Numbered from the stretch's first letter, positions 39,645 to 48,111 are shown. The stretch: DNA of 64,000 nt from Nocardia exalbida NBRC 100660 (GCF_000308575.1 NZ_BAFZ01000032.1:1-64000); one strand, 5' to 3'. Notes: generated by a model not told the origin, from the letters alone. Made by a program: numbers and translations.

Positions 39645-40325
39645 TTATTCGTCGTCGCTGGGCTGGGCGGTCGGTGGCACGCCGGTGTCGAGGAAGCGGA
39701 TGAGCCGCTCGATGCGTGCCGTGTGGTCGACGCAGCGTTCCAGGTGATGCCCCAGCAGGGCGATATCGATCGCTACCTCGGTGGACGGCTGGGTCGCTGG
39801 GTCGCGCAGCGCGGAATGCAGCTGCTGGTGCAGCGTTTCCATCGGGCGACCGGCGGGCGTCTCCTCCTCCGGCAGCGGGTGGCGGCCCGCGACCGCTTGC
39901 CCGGCCAGCGCCGTGCGCTCGGCCGCCAGCTTGCCCATCGCGGCGAGGATGTCCAGGATCGGTTGCTCCGCCGCGTGTCCGGGATGACTCTGGTACACCT
40001 TGTCGGCGACCCGGCTGGCGAGCCGGCCGATGTGGGACAGTTCACCGGCGATCTGGATCGCCGTCACCACGTGCCGCAGGTCGCGGGCCACCGGCGCCTG
40101 TAATGCCAGCAGCACCACGGTGCGCGCCTCGCACGCGCCGTACATCTTCTGCAACTGCTCGTCGAGCGCGAAGACCTCGTAGGTCGCGGTGAGATCGGCG
40201 TCGACCAGCGCGTCGGTGACACGCTCGACGGCGTCGTGGGCGAGCGTGCACATCAGCGTCAGATCATTCGTCAACGCGATGAGCTCGGCAGTGAACTGGG
40301 TGCGCACCGCCAAATTCTCACCCAT
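39645..40325 (-). CDS. phoU: Phosphate-signalling PhoU-like protein
   Basis: A 226-residue helical protein with two PhoU repeats (about 12-100 and 110-205). Each carries a metal-cluster signature, here in EVFALDEQLQKMYGACEARTV and VAIDIALLGHHLERCVDHTARI. PhoU restrains the PstSCAB transporter and its histidine kinase when phosphate is plentiful. No pst or phoR/phoB gene is adjacent, although some mycobacteria also keep phoU paralogues away from pst. The 3' end is rich in acidic residues (QPSDDE). It is a stand-alone gene here. Confidence 0.9.
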   Translation of the reverse strand: MGENLAVRTQFTAELIALTNDLTLMCTLAHDAVERVTDALVDADLTATYEVFALDEQLQKMYGACEARTVVLLALQAPVARDLRHVVTAIQIAGELSHIGRLASRVADKVYQSHPGHAAEQPILDILAAMGKLAAERTALAGQAVAGRHPLPEEETPAGRPMETLHQQLHSALRDPATQPSTEVAIDIALLGHHLERCVDHTARIERLIRFLDTGVPPTAQPSDDE

Positions 40326-40855
40326 GGAAGTGCGCGGGGTCGATTCCTTGCCGAATGTTCTTCGGTAACGGCATCGCCGCGGCCGACCGGCTGGCCACCC
40401 TCGCGGAGGGGGACGGGGGAGCTCGCCCGCTCGCGAAGCTGTGAGCGCGGCTGAAAGCCGCAGGTCCAGAGGCTTTTTGGAGCTGCATCGCGCCGCGGCG
40501 AAACCGGCGCGTGAGATCGGGGGACCGGGGGACGATCGCCCGGCGAACGGGCTGCTGGTCGACGGGAGCTCAGCGGATTCGGGGAGAGATATTGCGAGAC
40601 GGCCGATTTGTGGCTCGCATCACAAAAAGGTATTGGTGCGCAGAGGTCTTCGCTCGATTGCTCCCCGCACGCCCCACGCGGTCCGATGCGGCGGCACCAC
40701 CGGTCGGCACTGCGCGATGCGAGGGGGCGGCCGTTTGCGCCCCGATATCTGGCGGTGCCATAGCGCACCGCATGCGGGCTCGTGCCCTGTTAGACGCCCG
40801 AAACGCGGACGCGGCGCGGCCTGCCGAGGGGTGTGACCGGTGTTACCGTCGCGGC
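40326..40855. other. Intergenic region upstream of phoU and the nitroreductase-like gene
   Basis: 530 bp between divergent genes. It should hold both promoters. Open frames across it (up to about 130-160 codons on either strand) lack conserved motifs and overlap one another, so I annotate no gene. Confidence 0.5.
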
Positions 40856-41251
40856 ATGCCGAACTTGCGCGACATCCAGCATCGAGTGGTGACAGCGTTC
40901 CAGCGGCGCGTGGGCAATCCGCTGCTCAGCACGCTGCCCGGGCAGACCCTCCTGGAGACCACCGGCCGGGTCAGCGGGCAGCCGCGGACCACGCCGGTCG
41001 GTGGGCGGCGGGTCGGGCGGGAGTTCTGGTTGGTCTCCGAGTTCGGTGAGCGTTCGCAGTATGTCCGGAACATCAAGGCCGACAATCGGGTTCGGTTGCG
41101 GTTGCATGGGCGCTGGCACACCGGCACCGCTCATCTGCTGCCCGAGGACGACCCGCGTGCCCGCTTGGCCGCCCTGCCGCGCGCCAACAGCGCGGCCGTG
41201 CGGCTTGTCGGTACCGATCTGCTCACCGTGCGCATCGATCTGGACGACTGA
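40856..41251 (+). CDS. F420-type nitroreductase family deazaflavin-binding protein
   Basis: A 131-residue split-barrel protein of the Ddn-like (deazaflavin-dependent nitroreductase) superfamily. The core TTGRVSGQPRTTPVGGRRVGREFWLVSEFG and the segment YVRNIKADNRVRLRLHGRW are the F420-binding pattern. Reduction of quinones or nitro compounds with F420H2 is the inferred role. The ATG at 40856 starts MPNLRDIQHRVV; the frame remains open upstream for 115 codons without homology. A second member of the superfamily is at 56,192-56,602. Confidence 0.83.
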   Translation: MPNLRDIQHRVVTAFQRRVGNPLLSTLPGQTLLETTGRVSGQPRTTPVGGRRVGREFWLVSEFGERSQYVRNIKADNRVRLRLHGRWHTGTAHLLPEDDPRARLAALPRANSAAVRLVGTDLLTVRIDLDD

Positions 41252-41312
41252 GCCCGCGCCCGGGGCGGGGATACCGATCACCCGACCGGGATGCGAATAG
41301 TTTGCTGCGACG

Positions 41313-42413
41313 ATGGTGGGCATGATCCGTGTGTTGCTCGCCCGCTGGACCGTAGTCGTACCGCTGCTGGCCGTCCTCGCCCTCGCGGCCACCTGGGGCC
41401 GCAATCTGCCCGGCGTCGCGGTGACGATCGTGGTGGTGGCGTTGATCGGGGCGGTGCTCGCGGCGGTGCACCACGCGGAAGTGGTCGCCCGCCGCGTCGG
41501 TGAACCGTTCGGCTCGCTGGTGCTGGCCGTCGCGGTGACCGTGATCGAAGTCGCGCTCATCCTCACTCTGATGGGCCAAGGCGGTGGCAAGACCGCGACT
41601 CTGGCCCGCGACACGGTCTTCGCCGCGGCGATGATCACCTGCAACGGGATCTTCGGTCTCTGCCTGCTGGTGGGCGCGTTGCGGCGGCGGGTGGCGGTGT
41701 TCAACGCGGAAGGCACCGGTGCGGCGCTGGCCACCGTGGCGACGCTGGCCACGCTCAGTCTCGTGCTGCCGACCTTCACCACGAGCAAGCCCGGTCCGGA
41801 GTTCTCACCCGCGCAGCTGGCTTTCGCCGCGGTGGCCTCGCTCGCGTTGTACGGCTTGTTCGTGCTCGTGCAGACGGTGCGTCATCCGGGCGACTTCCTG
41901 CCGGTCGAGGTGGGTGGCACCGTTGCCGACGGTGACGAGCACATCGAGTCGCCCAGCGTGCGCACCGCGCTCGCCGCCCTCGCTCTGCTGCTGGTCGCTC
42001 TCATCTGCGTGGTGGGGCTGGCGAAGGTGGTCTCGCCCGCCGTCGAGTCGGCGGTGGAGTCGGCGGGACTGCCGCAGTCGGCGGTCGGCGTGGTGATCGC
42101 GTTGCTGGTGCTGCTGCCCGAGACGCTCGCCGCGGTCCGGGCCGCGCGCCGCGACCAGGTGCAGATCGGTCTCAATCTGGCCCTGGGTTCGGCCATGGCG
42201 AGCATCGGCCTGACCATCCCGGCTATCGCGGTGGCGAGCATCTGGCTGGACGGCCCCTTGGTGCTCGGTCTCGGCGCGACCCAGATGGTGCTGCTGGCCC
42301 TGACCGTCGTCGTGGGCGGCCTGACGATCGTCCCCGGACGCGCGACTCTCCTCCAAGGGGGCGTCCACTTGGCAGTGTTCGCGGCTTTCATCGGCCTGGC
42401 CGCCAGCCCGTAG
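41313..42413 (+). CDS. Calcium/proton (cation:proton) antiporter, ChaA-like
   Basis: A 366-residue membrane protein of the CaCA/ChaA superfamily with about 11 helices in two inverted halves. The first half carries GEPFGSLVLAVAVTVIEVALI and the second half LLPETLAAVRAARRDQVQIG, the two acidic repeats in the ion pathway. It would export Ca2+ (or Na+/K+) in exchange for protons. Two in-frame ATGs, 41313 and 41322, are possible. It is monocistronic and converges with the DUF5313 gene. Confidence 0.88.
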   Translation: MVGMIRVLLARWTVVVPLLAVLALAATWGRNLPGVAVTIVVVALIGAVLAAVHHAEVVARRVGEPFGSLVLAVAVTVIEVALILTLMGQGGGKTATLARDTVFAAAMITCNGIFGLCLLVGALRRRVAVFNAEGTGAALATVATLATLSLVLPTFTTSKPGPEFSPAQLAFAAVASLALYGLFVLVQTVRHPGDFLPVEVGGTVADGDEHIESPSVRTALAALALLLVALICVVGLAKVVSPAVESAVESAGLPQSAVGVVIALLVLLPETLAAVRAARRDQVQIGLNLALGSAMASIGLTIPAIAVASIWLDGPLVLGLGATQMVLLALTVVVGGLTIVPGRATLLQGGVHLAVFAAFIGLAASP

Positions 42414-42453
42414 CGTCGATTTCTCGCGGCCTGCGCACTCGGGGACGCGGCCG

Positions 42454-42834
42454 TCAGTGGGGGTGCTGCGCGGCGTATCTGGCGCGTTCCAGCGCTTCCC
42501 GCTGGGCTTGTCGTGGGTTCTTCAGATCGGCGGGCAATCCGTGCTTCGCGAGCCGGTGCGCGCGGTTCATCGGCATGAAGGCGACGGTGTAGAACAGGGC
42601 CAGCAGCAGCGCCAGCAGGACCATCGCGCCGCGCAGCCACAGTTCGCCGGGGAACAGCAGGAACGCCGCGAACAGCGGTGTGAACGGCACCAGCCCGCGC
42701 AGGACGTGCCGGGTGGTGGCGAACCGGCCGGTCAGGTCGTCGCGCACCCACTCACGCATCGAATCGGGCAGGCGGCGTCCGAAGGCGTAGCCGATCCACT
42801 GGATCGGGTGGGGCCGTCGTCGTTCTCGTGTCAT
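42454..42834 (-). CDS. DUF5313 family membrane protein
   Basis: A 126-residue protein typical of Mycobacteriales. An amphipathic N-terminal part (PIQWIGYAFGRRLPDSMREW, the family signature) precedes two helices at about 45-62 and 68-88 and a charged C-terminal tail. Function unknown. Its ATG abuts the MarR stop (shared base 42,834), so it is translated from the MarR transcript. Confidence 0.82.
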   Translation of the reverse strand: MTRERRRPHPIQWIGYAFGRRLPDSMREWVRDDLTGRFATTRHVLRGLVPFTPLFAAFLLFPGELWLRGAMVLLALLLALFYTVAFMPMNRAHRLAKHGLPADLKNPRQAQREALERARYAAQHPH

Positions 42835-43322
42835 TACCGGGCTCCTCGGGTGGGGGACGGGGCATCGGGCTCCGCGAGCACCGACCGGCGGGCCGCCTCG
42901 TTCACCCGGGTGAGAGTGTCGCGCAACTGCTCGAGGTCGGCCATGGTCACGCCGAGGCGCCGCACGACGGCGGGCGGGATCTGCTCGGCCTTCGCGCGCA
43001 GCGCGGCTCCGTCCGAGGTCAGGTTCACCACCAGGTTCCGCTCGTCCCGGCTGTCCCGTTCGCGACTGATCAGCCCGGCCGCTTCCAGGCGCTTGAGCAA
43101 CGGGGACAGCGTCGGAGAGTCGAGCTGGACGGCCTCGGCGATCGCTTTGACCGACATCGGCGCCTCACCCCACAGCGCGAGCATCACCAGATACTGCGGG
43201 TGGGTCAGGCCGAGCGGCTCCAGCAGCGGCCGGTAGACGGCCAGCACGGCACGATTGGCCACCGCCAGCGCGAAGCACACCTGGCGGTCCAAGCGCAGCG
43301 GATCGTCGATCTCGGGCTCCAT
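42834..43322 (-). CDS. MarR family regulator, OhrR-type with sensing cysteine
   Basis: A 162-residue winged-helix regulator. The N terminus LRLDRQVCFALAVANRAVL places a single cysteine (Cys16) where OhrR proteins sense organic hydroperoxides, and LTHPQYLVMLALWGE is the matching signature. The wing is in RERDSRDERNLVVNLTSDG. Such proteins usually repress ohr (peroxiredoxin), but no ohr gene is present in the window. GGAGG lies 4-5 nt before the ATG. A tandem pair of operator-like sites lies 25 bp upstream. Confidence 0.88.
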   Translation of the reverse strand: MEPEIDDPLRLDRQVCFALAVANRAVLAVYRPLLEPLGLTHPQYLVMLALWGEAPMSVKAIAEAVQLDSPTLSPLLKRLEAAGLISRERDSRDERNLVVNLTSDGAALRAKAEQIPPAVVRRLGVTMADLEQLRDTLTRVNEAARRSVLAEPDAPSPTRGAR

Positions 43323-43346
43323 CGGTCCTCCTTGTCCGCGCTCCAA

Positions 43347-43375
43347 GTTAGCGCATTAATAGTTAGTGCGTTAAT
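43347..43375. promoter_or_regulatory. Two tandem operator-like sequences between marR and the DUF418 gene
   Basis: GTTAGCGCATTAAT (43347-43360) and GTTAGTGCGTTAAT (43362-43375) are 14-bp near-copies spaced 15 bp apart, each roughly palindromic around its GC core. The block lies in the 118-bp divergent promoter region and is unusually AT-rich. It is the best candidate for the binding site of the adjacent OhrR-type regulator. Confidence 0.6.
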
Positions 43376-43440
43376 CGATGTGGCCGACATCTCGGCGCGA
43401 GATCCCGGCTCCGGGGCCGCCGCTGGATACCGTGAGATCC

Positions 43441-44445
43441 ATGCACTACGGACGCGGGGCCGATCCGCGCATCCAGGAGCTCGACGCGGTTCGTGGCTTC
43501 GCGCTGTGCGGCATCCTGGTGGTGGATATCTGGCGGATCGCCGACATGGCGGCCACGGACGAGTCGGGCGTGCTGAGACCGATCCGGCACGTGCTGTCGG
43601 TGGTGGTCGAGGGACGGTTCTTCCCGATCTTCTCGTTCCTGTTCGGAATCGGCTTCGCATTACTGCTGGACAAAGCCGCGGAGCGCGGCGAGCGCCCCCG
43701 GTTGGTCCTGATCCGCCGCTTGCTGGCGCTCGGGGTGATCGGCGCCGTCCATCAGCTGTTCCAGCCGGGTGAGGCGCTGCTTCCGTACGCGCTGGCCGGG
43801 CTGGCGATCCTGCTGCCCGCCTCGGCGCTGCCGAACTGGGTGGTGCTGGTGGCCGGCCTGGCGGGCACGTTGGGCGTGGCGCTGGCCCTGGGCGGCGGAC
43901 TGGCCCTGGCGCCCGGGTTGTTCCTGCTGGGCCTGGCCGCCGCGCGCGCTGGAATCGTGGACACCCTGGATGAGCGGGTCTGGCAGATCGGCGCCGTGTT
44001 CGCCCTCGCCTTGCCCGCCGCGATAGTGGCGGGAATGTGGGAGTACCGCACACCGTATCTGGAGCTGTGGTCCACGCCCGCCACGGCCGTGGCGGGCCTG
44101 CTGGGTGCGCTGGCCTACCTCACCGGCTTGCTGCTGTTGCTGCGCGTCGAGCCCGGTCAGGTCCTGGCGGAGGTGTTGCGGCCGCTGGGCCGCATGGCGT
44201 TGACCAACTACGTGGGCGCCACCGCGCTGATCCTGCTCGCCGCACCGCGTCTGGGTCTCTACGGCTCCGGCGACTACGCGCCGGTGCTGGGGTTGGCGGT
44301 GGCGATCATCCTGGTACAGGCGGTGTTCAGTGCGGTGTGGTTGCGGTTGTTCGAATACGGTCCGCTGGAATGGGTGGGGCGGTGTGTCACCTGGTGGACG
44401 GTGGCGCCGATCCGGCGGGTACGGCTGCCGAGCCGCCCGTATTGA
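43441..44445 (+). CDS. DUF418 domain membrane protein
   Basis: A 334-residue integral membrane protein with about ten hydrophobic helices. DUF418 (YeiB-like) features: IQELDAVRGFALCGILVVD at the N terminus and, near the C terminus, PLGRMALTNYVGATALI and the tail WLRLFEYGPLEWVGRCVT. Its function is not known; some relatives have been linked to export or to acyl-transfer-like roles. It is divergent from the OhrR-type MarR and may be controlled by it. The ATG at 43441 was chosen over an upstream frame. Confidence 0.86.
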   Translation: MHYGRGADPRIQELDAVRGFALCGILVVDIWRIADMAATDESGVLRPIRHVLSVVVEGRFFPIFSFLFGIGFALLLDKAAERGERPRLVLIRRLLALGVIGAVHQLFQPGEALLPYALAGLAILLPASALPNWVVLVAGLAGTLGVALALGGGLALAPGLFLLGLAAARAGIVDTLDERVWQIGAVFALALPAAIVAGMWEYRTPYLELWSTPATAVAGLLGALAYLTGLLLLLRVEPGQVLAEVLRPLGRMALTNYVGATALILLAAPRLGLYGSGDYAPVLGLAVAIILVQAVFSAVWLRLFEYGPLEWVGRCVTWWTVAPIRRVRLPSRPY

Positions 44446-44489
44446 ACTCGGCCGCCGTCGTCTTCGGGTCTCGGCGCCATCCGGTTTGT

Positions 44490-44930
44490 TCAGCGCTGCT
44501 CGTTCTCGATGCGCCGCAGGACATTCAGCATCGCCAGCACCGACTCGGCGCGGACCGTACCCTGTCGCAGCCCGTCGCGCAGCACCGGTTCGAGTGCCTC
44601 GTGCGCGGCGTTTCCCTTGAGCGCGTTGATCAATGCCAGTTCGCTGCCGCGCGTCGCCGCCAGCCGGGGTTCGGTGAACGGGTCCAGGCTGGCGAGCCCG
44701 AAGTAACCGCGGAACACCTCCAGTGTCTCGTAGGAGGGGTTCACCGCCTGCCCGGTGCGCAGCTTCCAGAGGTAATTGGCGGACAGGCGCGCGCCGGTGG
44801 CGCGGTGGATGTCCGCGGCCAGCGCGCGGTGGGTGATCTGGTGCGGCCGCCCGTCGTTCCCGGTGGGCGGGTGCATTCCGTCGATGAGTGTGTTGAGCGC
44901 CCGCGTGAACGGGTGTAAGTCCTCCCCCAT
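44490..44930 (-). CDS. Small XRE-type DNA-binding protein, EspR-like fold
   Basis: A 146-residue protein. Its N-terminal helix-turn-helix (THRALAADIHRATGARLSANY, then LWKLRTGQAVNPSYETLEVF) followed by a helical C-terminal half (about 100-146) matches the layout of EspR, the nucleoid-associated regulator of ESX-1, though the length and family alone do not prove that role. Upstream, GTATG-N10-CATAC (44,959-44,978) is a possible operator. It converges with DUF418. The promoter-side intergenic region is long (about 730 bp). Confidence 0.72.
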   Translation of the reverse strand: MGEDLHPFTRALNTLIDGMHPPTGNDGRPHQITHRALAADIHRATGARLSANYLWKLRTGQAVNPSYETLEVFRGYFGLASLDPFTEPRLAATRGSELALINALKGNAAHEALEPVLRDGLRQGTVRAESVLAMLNVLRRIENEQR

Positions 44931-45660
44931 GGCAGCGTTGTCTCCTGTGGTTGACAGGGTATGTGGCGTAGATCATACTCGTGCGTGCTCCGCCTGCGCA
45001 TGCCGTTGTGGTCGCCCCCGAGGGTGAGTGACCGCGAGGGGTCCGGCGTCCGAGAGCGGTAGCAGGTGGGGCGATCATCGTCGCTCGCCCCATCTCCTCG
45101 GCGTTGCACGGGCAGCCTGTGCGCGATACCGGAACCGCAGCGCCAGAAGATTTTTCGCGCAGTCGCCGCGCACGCCCGATCGTCTTGGATGAGGACGGGT
45201 TCGAAAGCGGCGCGAAGGATGGGGCGGACCGGCGTGCTGCCGAGCGGGTGCATGCGCCATAGACGAGGGCTCTGAGATTCGACGCCTTTGGCGGACCGGA
45301 GATTTCGAGATGGTCGCGCCGGTGATCGTCACGCGGTGACGCGGGCGTGATCGCTCCACCGACGGCGGCACTGTCGAATCACCCGGCCCGCGAGGACATT
45401 CCGGTGCCGGCTCGTCGAGGCTCGCTCGGTGTCGACGGCCTTTCGGGGCGTGGCGATGCGTGGCACGGCCTGCGCACGCATGCGCTGGGTGTCGGCCACC
45501 GATTCGGTGGAAACTCGGCGTTCGACCACGTCGGTCACCCGCTCGGTGCCGGTGAGGCAACCGGAGGATGTGCGGTCCGCGGCGACGAGCCCGCTGGGTG
45601 CCTACCAGGGCTTCGCGCGGGCCGGAGGTGTCGGGCAGCCACGCGGCGGGCGGACGTCGA
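44931..45660. other. Gene-poor region upstream of the XRE gene
   Basis: 730 bp without a convincing gene. Several open frames of 60-170 codons exist on both strands but overlap and have no recognisable motifs. GTATG-N10-CATAC lies at 44,959-44,978. The region could hide a decayed gene. Confidence 0.4.
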
Positions 45661-45879
45661 TCAGGAGGCGGAGGCTCCGGTCTGCCGGATCGCGTCGAGA
45701 ACCTCGCCGTAGGTCATCGTCGTGGAGTTCACGAGCGCGCGCTCCGACGACACGTCGATGTCGACGGAGTCGATGCCGTTGACGCCGCGCAGCGCCGATT
45801 CGATCGCCGACGCGGACTCGCGCGTAACGTTGTGCAGGGTAACTGTGTACGTCATGCAGATCGCATTGACCGATTCCAT
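45661..45879 (-). CDS. HMA-fold (CopZ-like) small protein lacking the CxxC metal site
   Basis: A 72-residue protein (or 64 from the second ATG at 45855). The beta-alpha-beta layout of heavy-metal-associated domains is clear: TYTVTLHNVTRESASAIESAL, then RGVNGIDSVDIDVSSERALV and the ending TYGEVLDAIRQTGASAS. Where CopZ has GMTCxxC it reads HNVTRES, so it has no cysteine ligands. It could be a structural or heme/other-ligand variant. The frame start overlaps a GAGGGG run. It stands alone on this strand, and no P-type ATPase or CsoR gene is near it. Confidence 0.7.
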   Translation of the reverse strand: MESVNAICMTYTVTLHNVTRESASAIESALRGVNGIDSVDIDVSSERALVNSTTMTYGEVLDAIRQTGASAS

Positions 45880-45968
45880 CCCCTCAAACTTTCCTTTTTG
45901 TCGCGTTTGACTGCCGGGGGCCCGGGAATAGCGGAGTTGTCAAACGACTCGACGCCACAGGGATTGCC

Positions 45969-46409
45969 ATGATCATCATTATCGGGCTCATCGCCTTGAT
46001 CGCGGCCGTGATCGTCGGAGTTGCCGCCGTAGTGGGCAACACCGGCTCCGCTCAGCAACTGACGAGCGATTTCGCGGTATTCGACTATCACTTCCACGGT
46101 TCCACCGGAGCACTGTTCGGTTACGGAGTGACCCTCGGTGCGATCGGGATGTTCGGACTCGCCCTCGTGCTATCCGGCGCTTGGCGGGTGACCCGTCGCG
46201 GCATGGTCGCGCGTCGTGAACTCGCGAAGTCTCGCCGCGAGATGGCGGCGGTGCGGCGTGATCTGCCGGCGGACACTTCCGCACCGGCGGCGCGGGCTCC
46301 TCAGCAGGAGCCGGCCTGGCGGCGGTGGCTGCACACCCCCCGTTCGGGTACTGCCCGGACCGATCGCGGCGCGACGGTCTCGACTTCGAAACCTGTGACC
46401 GCGAAGTAA
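45969..46409 (+). CDS. Small membrane protein with basic cytoplasmic tail
   Basis: A 146-residue hypothetical protein with two hydrophobic helices (about 1-23 and 50-72). The loop between them, with FDYHFHGSTGALFGYGV, would face outside. The last 70 residues are Arg/Ala/Pro-rich and probably cytoplasmic. Similar short membrane proteins occur next to CsbD genes in mycobacteria. A direct ATG start follows AGGGATTGCC. It precedes the DUF6131 gene by 23 bp. Confidence 0.68.
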   Translation: MIIIIGLIALIAAVIVGVAAVVGNTGSAQQLTSDFAVFDYHFHGSTGALFGYGVTLGAIGMFGLALVLSGAWRVTRRGMVARRELAKSRREMAAVRRDLPADTSAPAARAPQQEPAWRRWLHTPRSGTARTDRGATVSTSKPVTAK

Positions 46410-46432
46410 TTGAGAAGAAAAGGAATACGACA

Positions 46433-46588
46433 ATGATCATTCTCGGCCTCATCCTCTTGGTCCTGGGCTGGCTGCTCGGAATTTCGCTGCTCACCACCGC
46501 GGGCATCATCGTGCTGATCATCGGGCTCGTGCTGCTGGTGGCCGGCTCGGTAGGCCGTCCGGTGGGTGGCCGCCGCTGGTATTACTAG
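46433..46588 (+). CDS. DUF6131-like small membrane protein
   Basis: A 51-residue protein made almost entirely of two hydrophobic helices with a glycine-arginine-rich end (GRPVGGRRWYY). The ATG at 46433 has AAGGA 9 nt upstream. The motif ILGLILLVLGWLLGI is the pattern of DUF6131. Function unknown. It lies between another small membrane protein and a CsbD protein; the three are only 9-23 bp apart and likely form a stress-response transcript. Confidence 0.75.
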   Translation: MIILGLILLVLGWLLGISLLTTAGIIVLIIGLVLLVAGSVGRPVGGRRWYY

Positions 46589-46597
46589 GGATTGCTC

Positions 46598-46771
46598 ATG
46601 AAGTTCGAAGATCGCCTCGCGCACCAAGTGCAAGCGACCAGGGGCAGCGTGAAGAAATTCCTCGGCCGAGCGACCGGCAACCCCCGGCTGGAGGCCGAGG
46701 GACGGCGTGAGCAGGGCCGCGGCAACGTCAAGCGCGCCGCGGACAAACTGCGGGACGCTTTCAAGCGCTGA
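46598..46771 (+). CDS. CsbD-like general stress protein (57 aa)
   Basis: A 57-residue, strongly basic, helical protein. I read it directly from the sequence: ATG at 46598, TGA at 46769-46771. It contains the CsbD-type pattern ATGNPRLEAEGRREQGRGNV followed by KRAADKLRDAF. CsbD proteins are general stress proteins, often under SigB in Bacillus, with unknown biochemistry. It is 9 bp from the DUF6131 gene, so the three small genes are likely one operon. A long hairpin follows. Confidence 0.8.
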   Translation: MKFEDRLAHQVQATRGSVKKFLGRATGNPRLEAEGRREQGRGNVKRAADKLRDAFKR

Positions 46772-46789
46772 CCGCGCACCGCCCGCCCG

Positions 46790-46822
46790 TGCCGGGCGAA
46801 GGCCATCGGCCTTCGCCCGGCA
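46790..46822. terminator. Very strong hairpin after csbD-like gene
   Basis: A perfect 15-bp stem (46790-46804 with 46808-46822) with only a 3-nt ATC loop; the arms include GCCGGGCGAAGGCC and its complement. It lies between the convergent CsbD and VIT genes and can end both. Confidence 0.75.
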
Positions 46823-46855
46823 TCGGCGTGTTCCGAGCGGTGCCCTGCGTTCGAG

Positions 46856-47584
46856 TCAGATGCCGGCGACGTCGGTGAGCTGGCCGATGCCGTAGGTGAC
46901 GGCCATGGCCAGCGCGCCGCCGAGTACCACCCGGATCATCGCCCGGCCACGGGAGCTACCACCCAGCCGGGCGCTGACCGACCCGGTGAGCGCGAGCGCG
47001 GCGAGCACGGCCCCGAACGTCACCGGGATGCGGGCGGTGACCGGCGGTAGCAAGATGGCCAGCAACGGCAGCAGCGCGCCGAGCGTGAAGGCCACCGCCG
47101 AGGAGAACGCCGCCTGCCACGGATTGGTCAGTTCGGCCGGATTCAACCCCAGTTCGGCCTCCGCGTGCGCGGTGAACGCGTCGTGCGCGGTGAGTTCTTC
47201 GGCGACCTTGCGCGCCGTTTCGGGCGTCAGGCCCTTGGCCCGGTAGATCCCGGTGAGTTCGGCCAGCTCGTAGTCCGGTTCGTCGCGCAATTCCCTGCGT
47301 TCTTTCGCCAGCAGAGCCCGCTCCGAATCGCGCTGGGTGCTGACCGAGACGTATTCGCCCACCGCCATCGAGATCGCCCCCGCCGAAAGACCCGCGATGC
47401 CCGCGGTGAACAGGGCCTGGGTGTCGGTGGTCGCCGCCGCGACGCCGACGACCAGTCCCGCCGTGGACACGATGCCGTCGTTCGCGCCGAGCACCCCCGC
47501 GCGCAGCCAGTTGAGCTTGGATGCGAAGCCGTTGCCATGCGGTTCGTGCGGATGTGCGCCGGAGGCGCCGGTCGTGCGGTCCAT
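46856..47584 (-). CDS. VIT1/CCC1 family iron/manganese transporter
   Basis: A 242-residue membrane protein with about five helices. VIT signature near the start: LNWLRAGVLGANDGIVSTAGLVVGV; then AISMAVGEYVSVSTQRDSE with the Met/Gly-rich helix. The cytoplasmic part between helices 2 and 3 is rich in Glu, as for ion sequestering members (TGIYRAKGLTPETARKVAEEL). It would move Fe2+ or Mn2+ out of the cytoplasm. Histidine-rich EHPHEPH-like start (SGAHPHEPHGNGF) may bind metal. Confidence 0.9.
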   Translation of the reverse strand: MDRTTGASGAHPHEPHGNGFASKLNWLRAGVLGANDGIVSTAGLVVGVAAATTDTQALFTAGIAGLSAGAISMAVGEYVSVSTQRDSERALLAKERRELRDEPDYELAELTGIYRAKGLTPETARKVAEELTAHDAFTAHAEAELGLNPAELTNPWQAAFSSAVAFTLGALLPLLAILLPPVTARIPVTFGAVLAALALTGSVSARLGGSSRGRAMIRVVLGGALAMAVTYGIGQLTDVAGI

Positions 47585-47641
47585 GAAGACGCACCTTAAT
47601 CACCCCGCGACGCGCGGGCGGGAACCACGACCCTGGCGCGG

Positions 47642-48016
47642 CTATGTGCGGGGCGGGCGGGGAACCGCGAGCGGATGCGGAAGCATCGTGCGGTGGATGA
47701 CCTGGAGGATCAGCAGGAACAGGACCGAAAGCCCCGCGGTGGCGAAATCCCCCGCCAGCACCGCGAGTACGGCGAACGCGCCGAATACGGGGAACTCCAG
47801 CACCGCGCACCAGCGCAGGATCCGCAGCCGCCTGGCGTTGGCGCTCAGCCGCTGCACACCGTCGTCGATAATGGTCAGCGCCGTCTCGTAGCGCACCATG
47901 CCGTCGCCGACCTGGACGAACATGTGCACCGCCTGGTCGCGGCTGAGTTCGCCGAGCCAGGCCCGGTCGATCAGCCGCTTGCCCTCCTCGGCGACCTCCT
48001 TGATAACCGCGTCCAT
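47642..48016 (-). CDS. Hypothetical two-helix membrane protein
   Basis: A 124-residue protein: a helical cytoplasmic N-terminal half (VAEEGKRLIDRAWLGELSRD, VGDGMVRYETALTIIDDGVQ) and two hydrophobic helices (about 70-86 and 90-106). I do not recognise a named family. It lies upstream of the VIT gene on the same strand with a 57-bp gap, so co-transcription with that transporter is possible. Confidence 0.6.
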   Translation of the reverse strand: MDAVIKEVAEEGKRLIDRAWLGELSRDQAVHMFVQVGDGMVRYETALTIIDDGVQRLSANARRLRILRWCAVLEFPVFGAFAVLAVLAGDFATAGLSVLFLLILQVIHRTMLPHPLAVPRPPRT

Positions 48017-48111
48017 GCGGCCCCCTTCCCAGTCGATCGCAGAGTCTAGCGGCCGAATCGCGCCTTCCCAGTGGCGATTCGAGCGGGCGACGCTGTCGCA
48101 CCCAGGGGCGG

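Noticed and set aside
40441..40836. 131-codon open frame between phoU and the nitroreductase-like gene
   Set aside because: Arg/Gly/Pro-rich noise with no family likeness; it also lies in the probable shared promoter region.
44931..45660. Hidden genes in frames of 60-170 codons on both strands
   Set aside because: The frames overlap, have no conserved motif or ribosome site and read like GC-rich noise.
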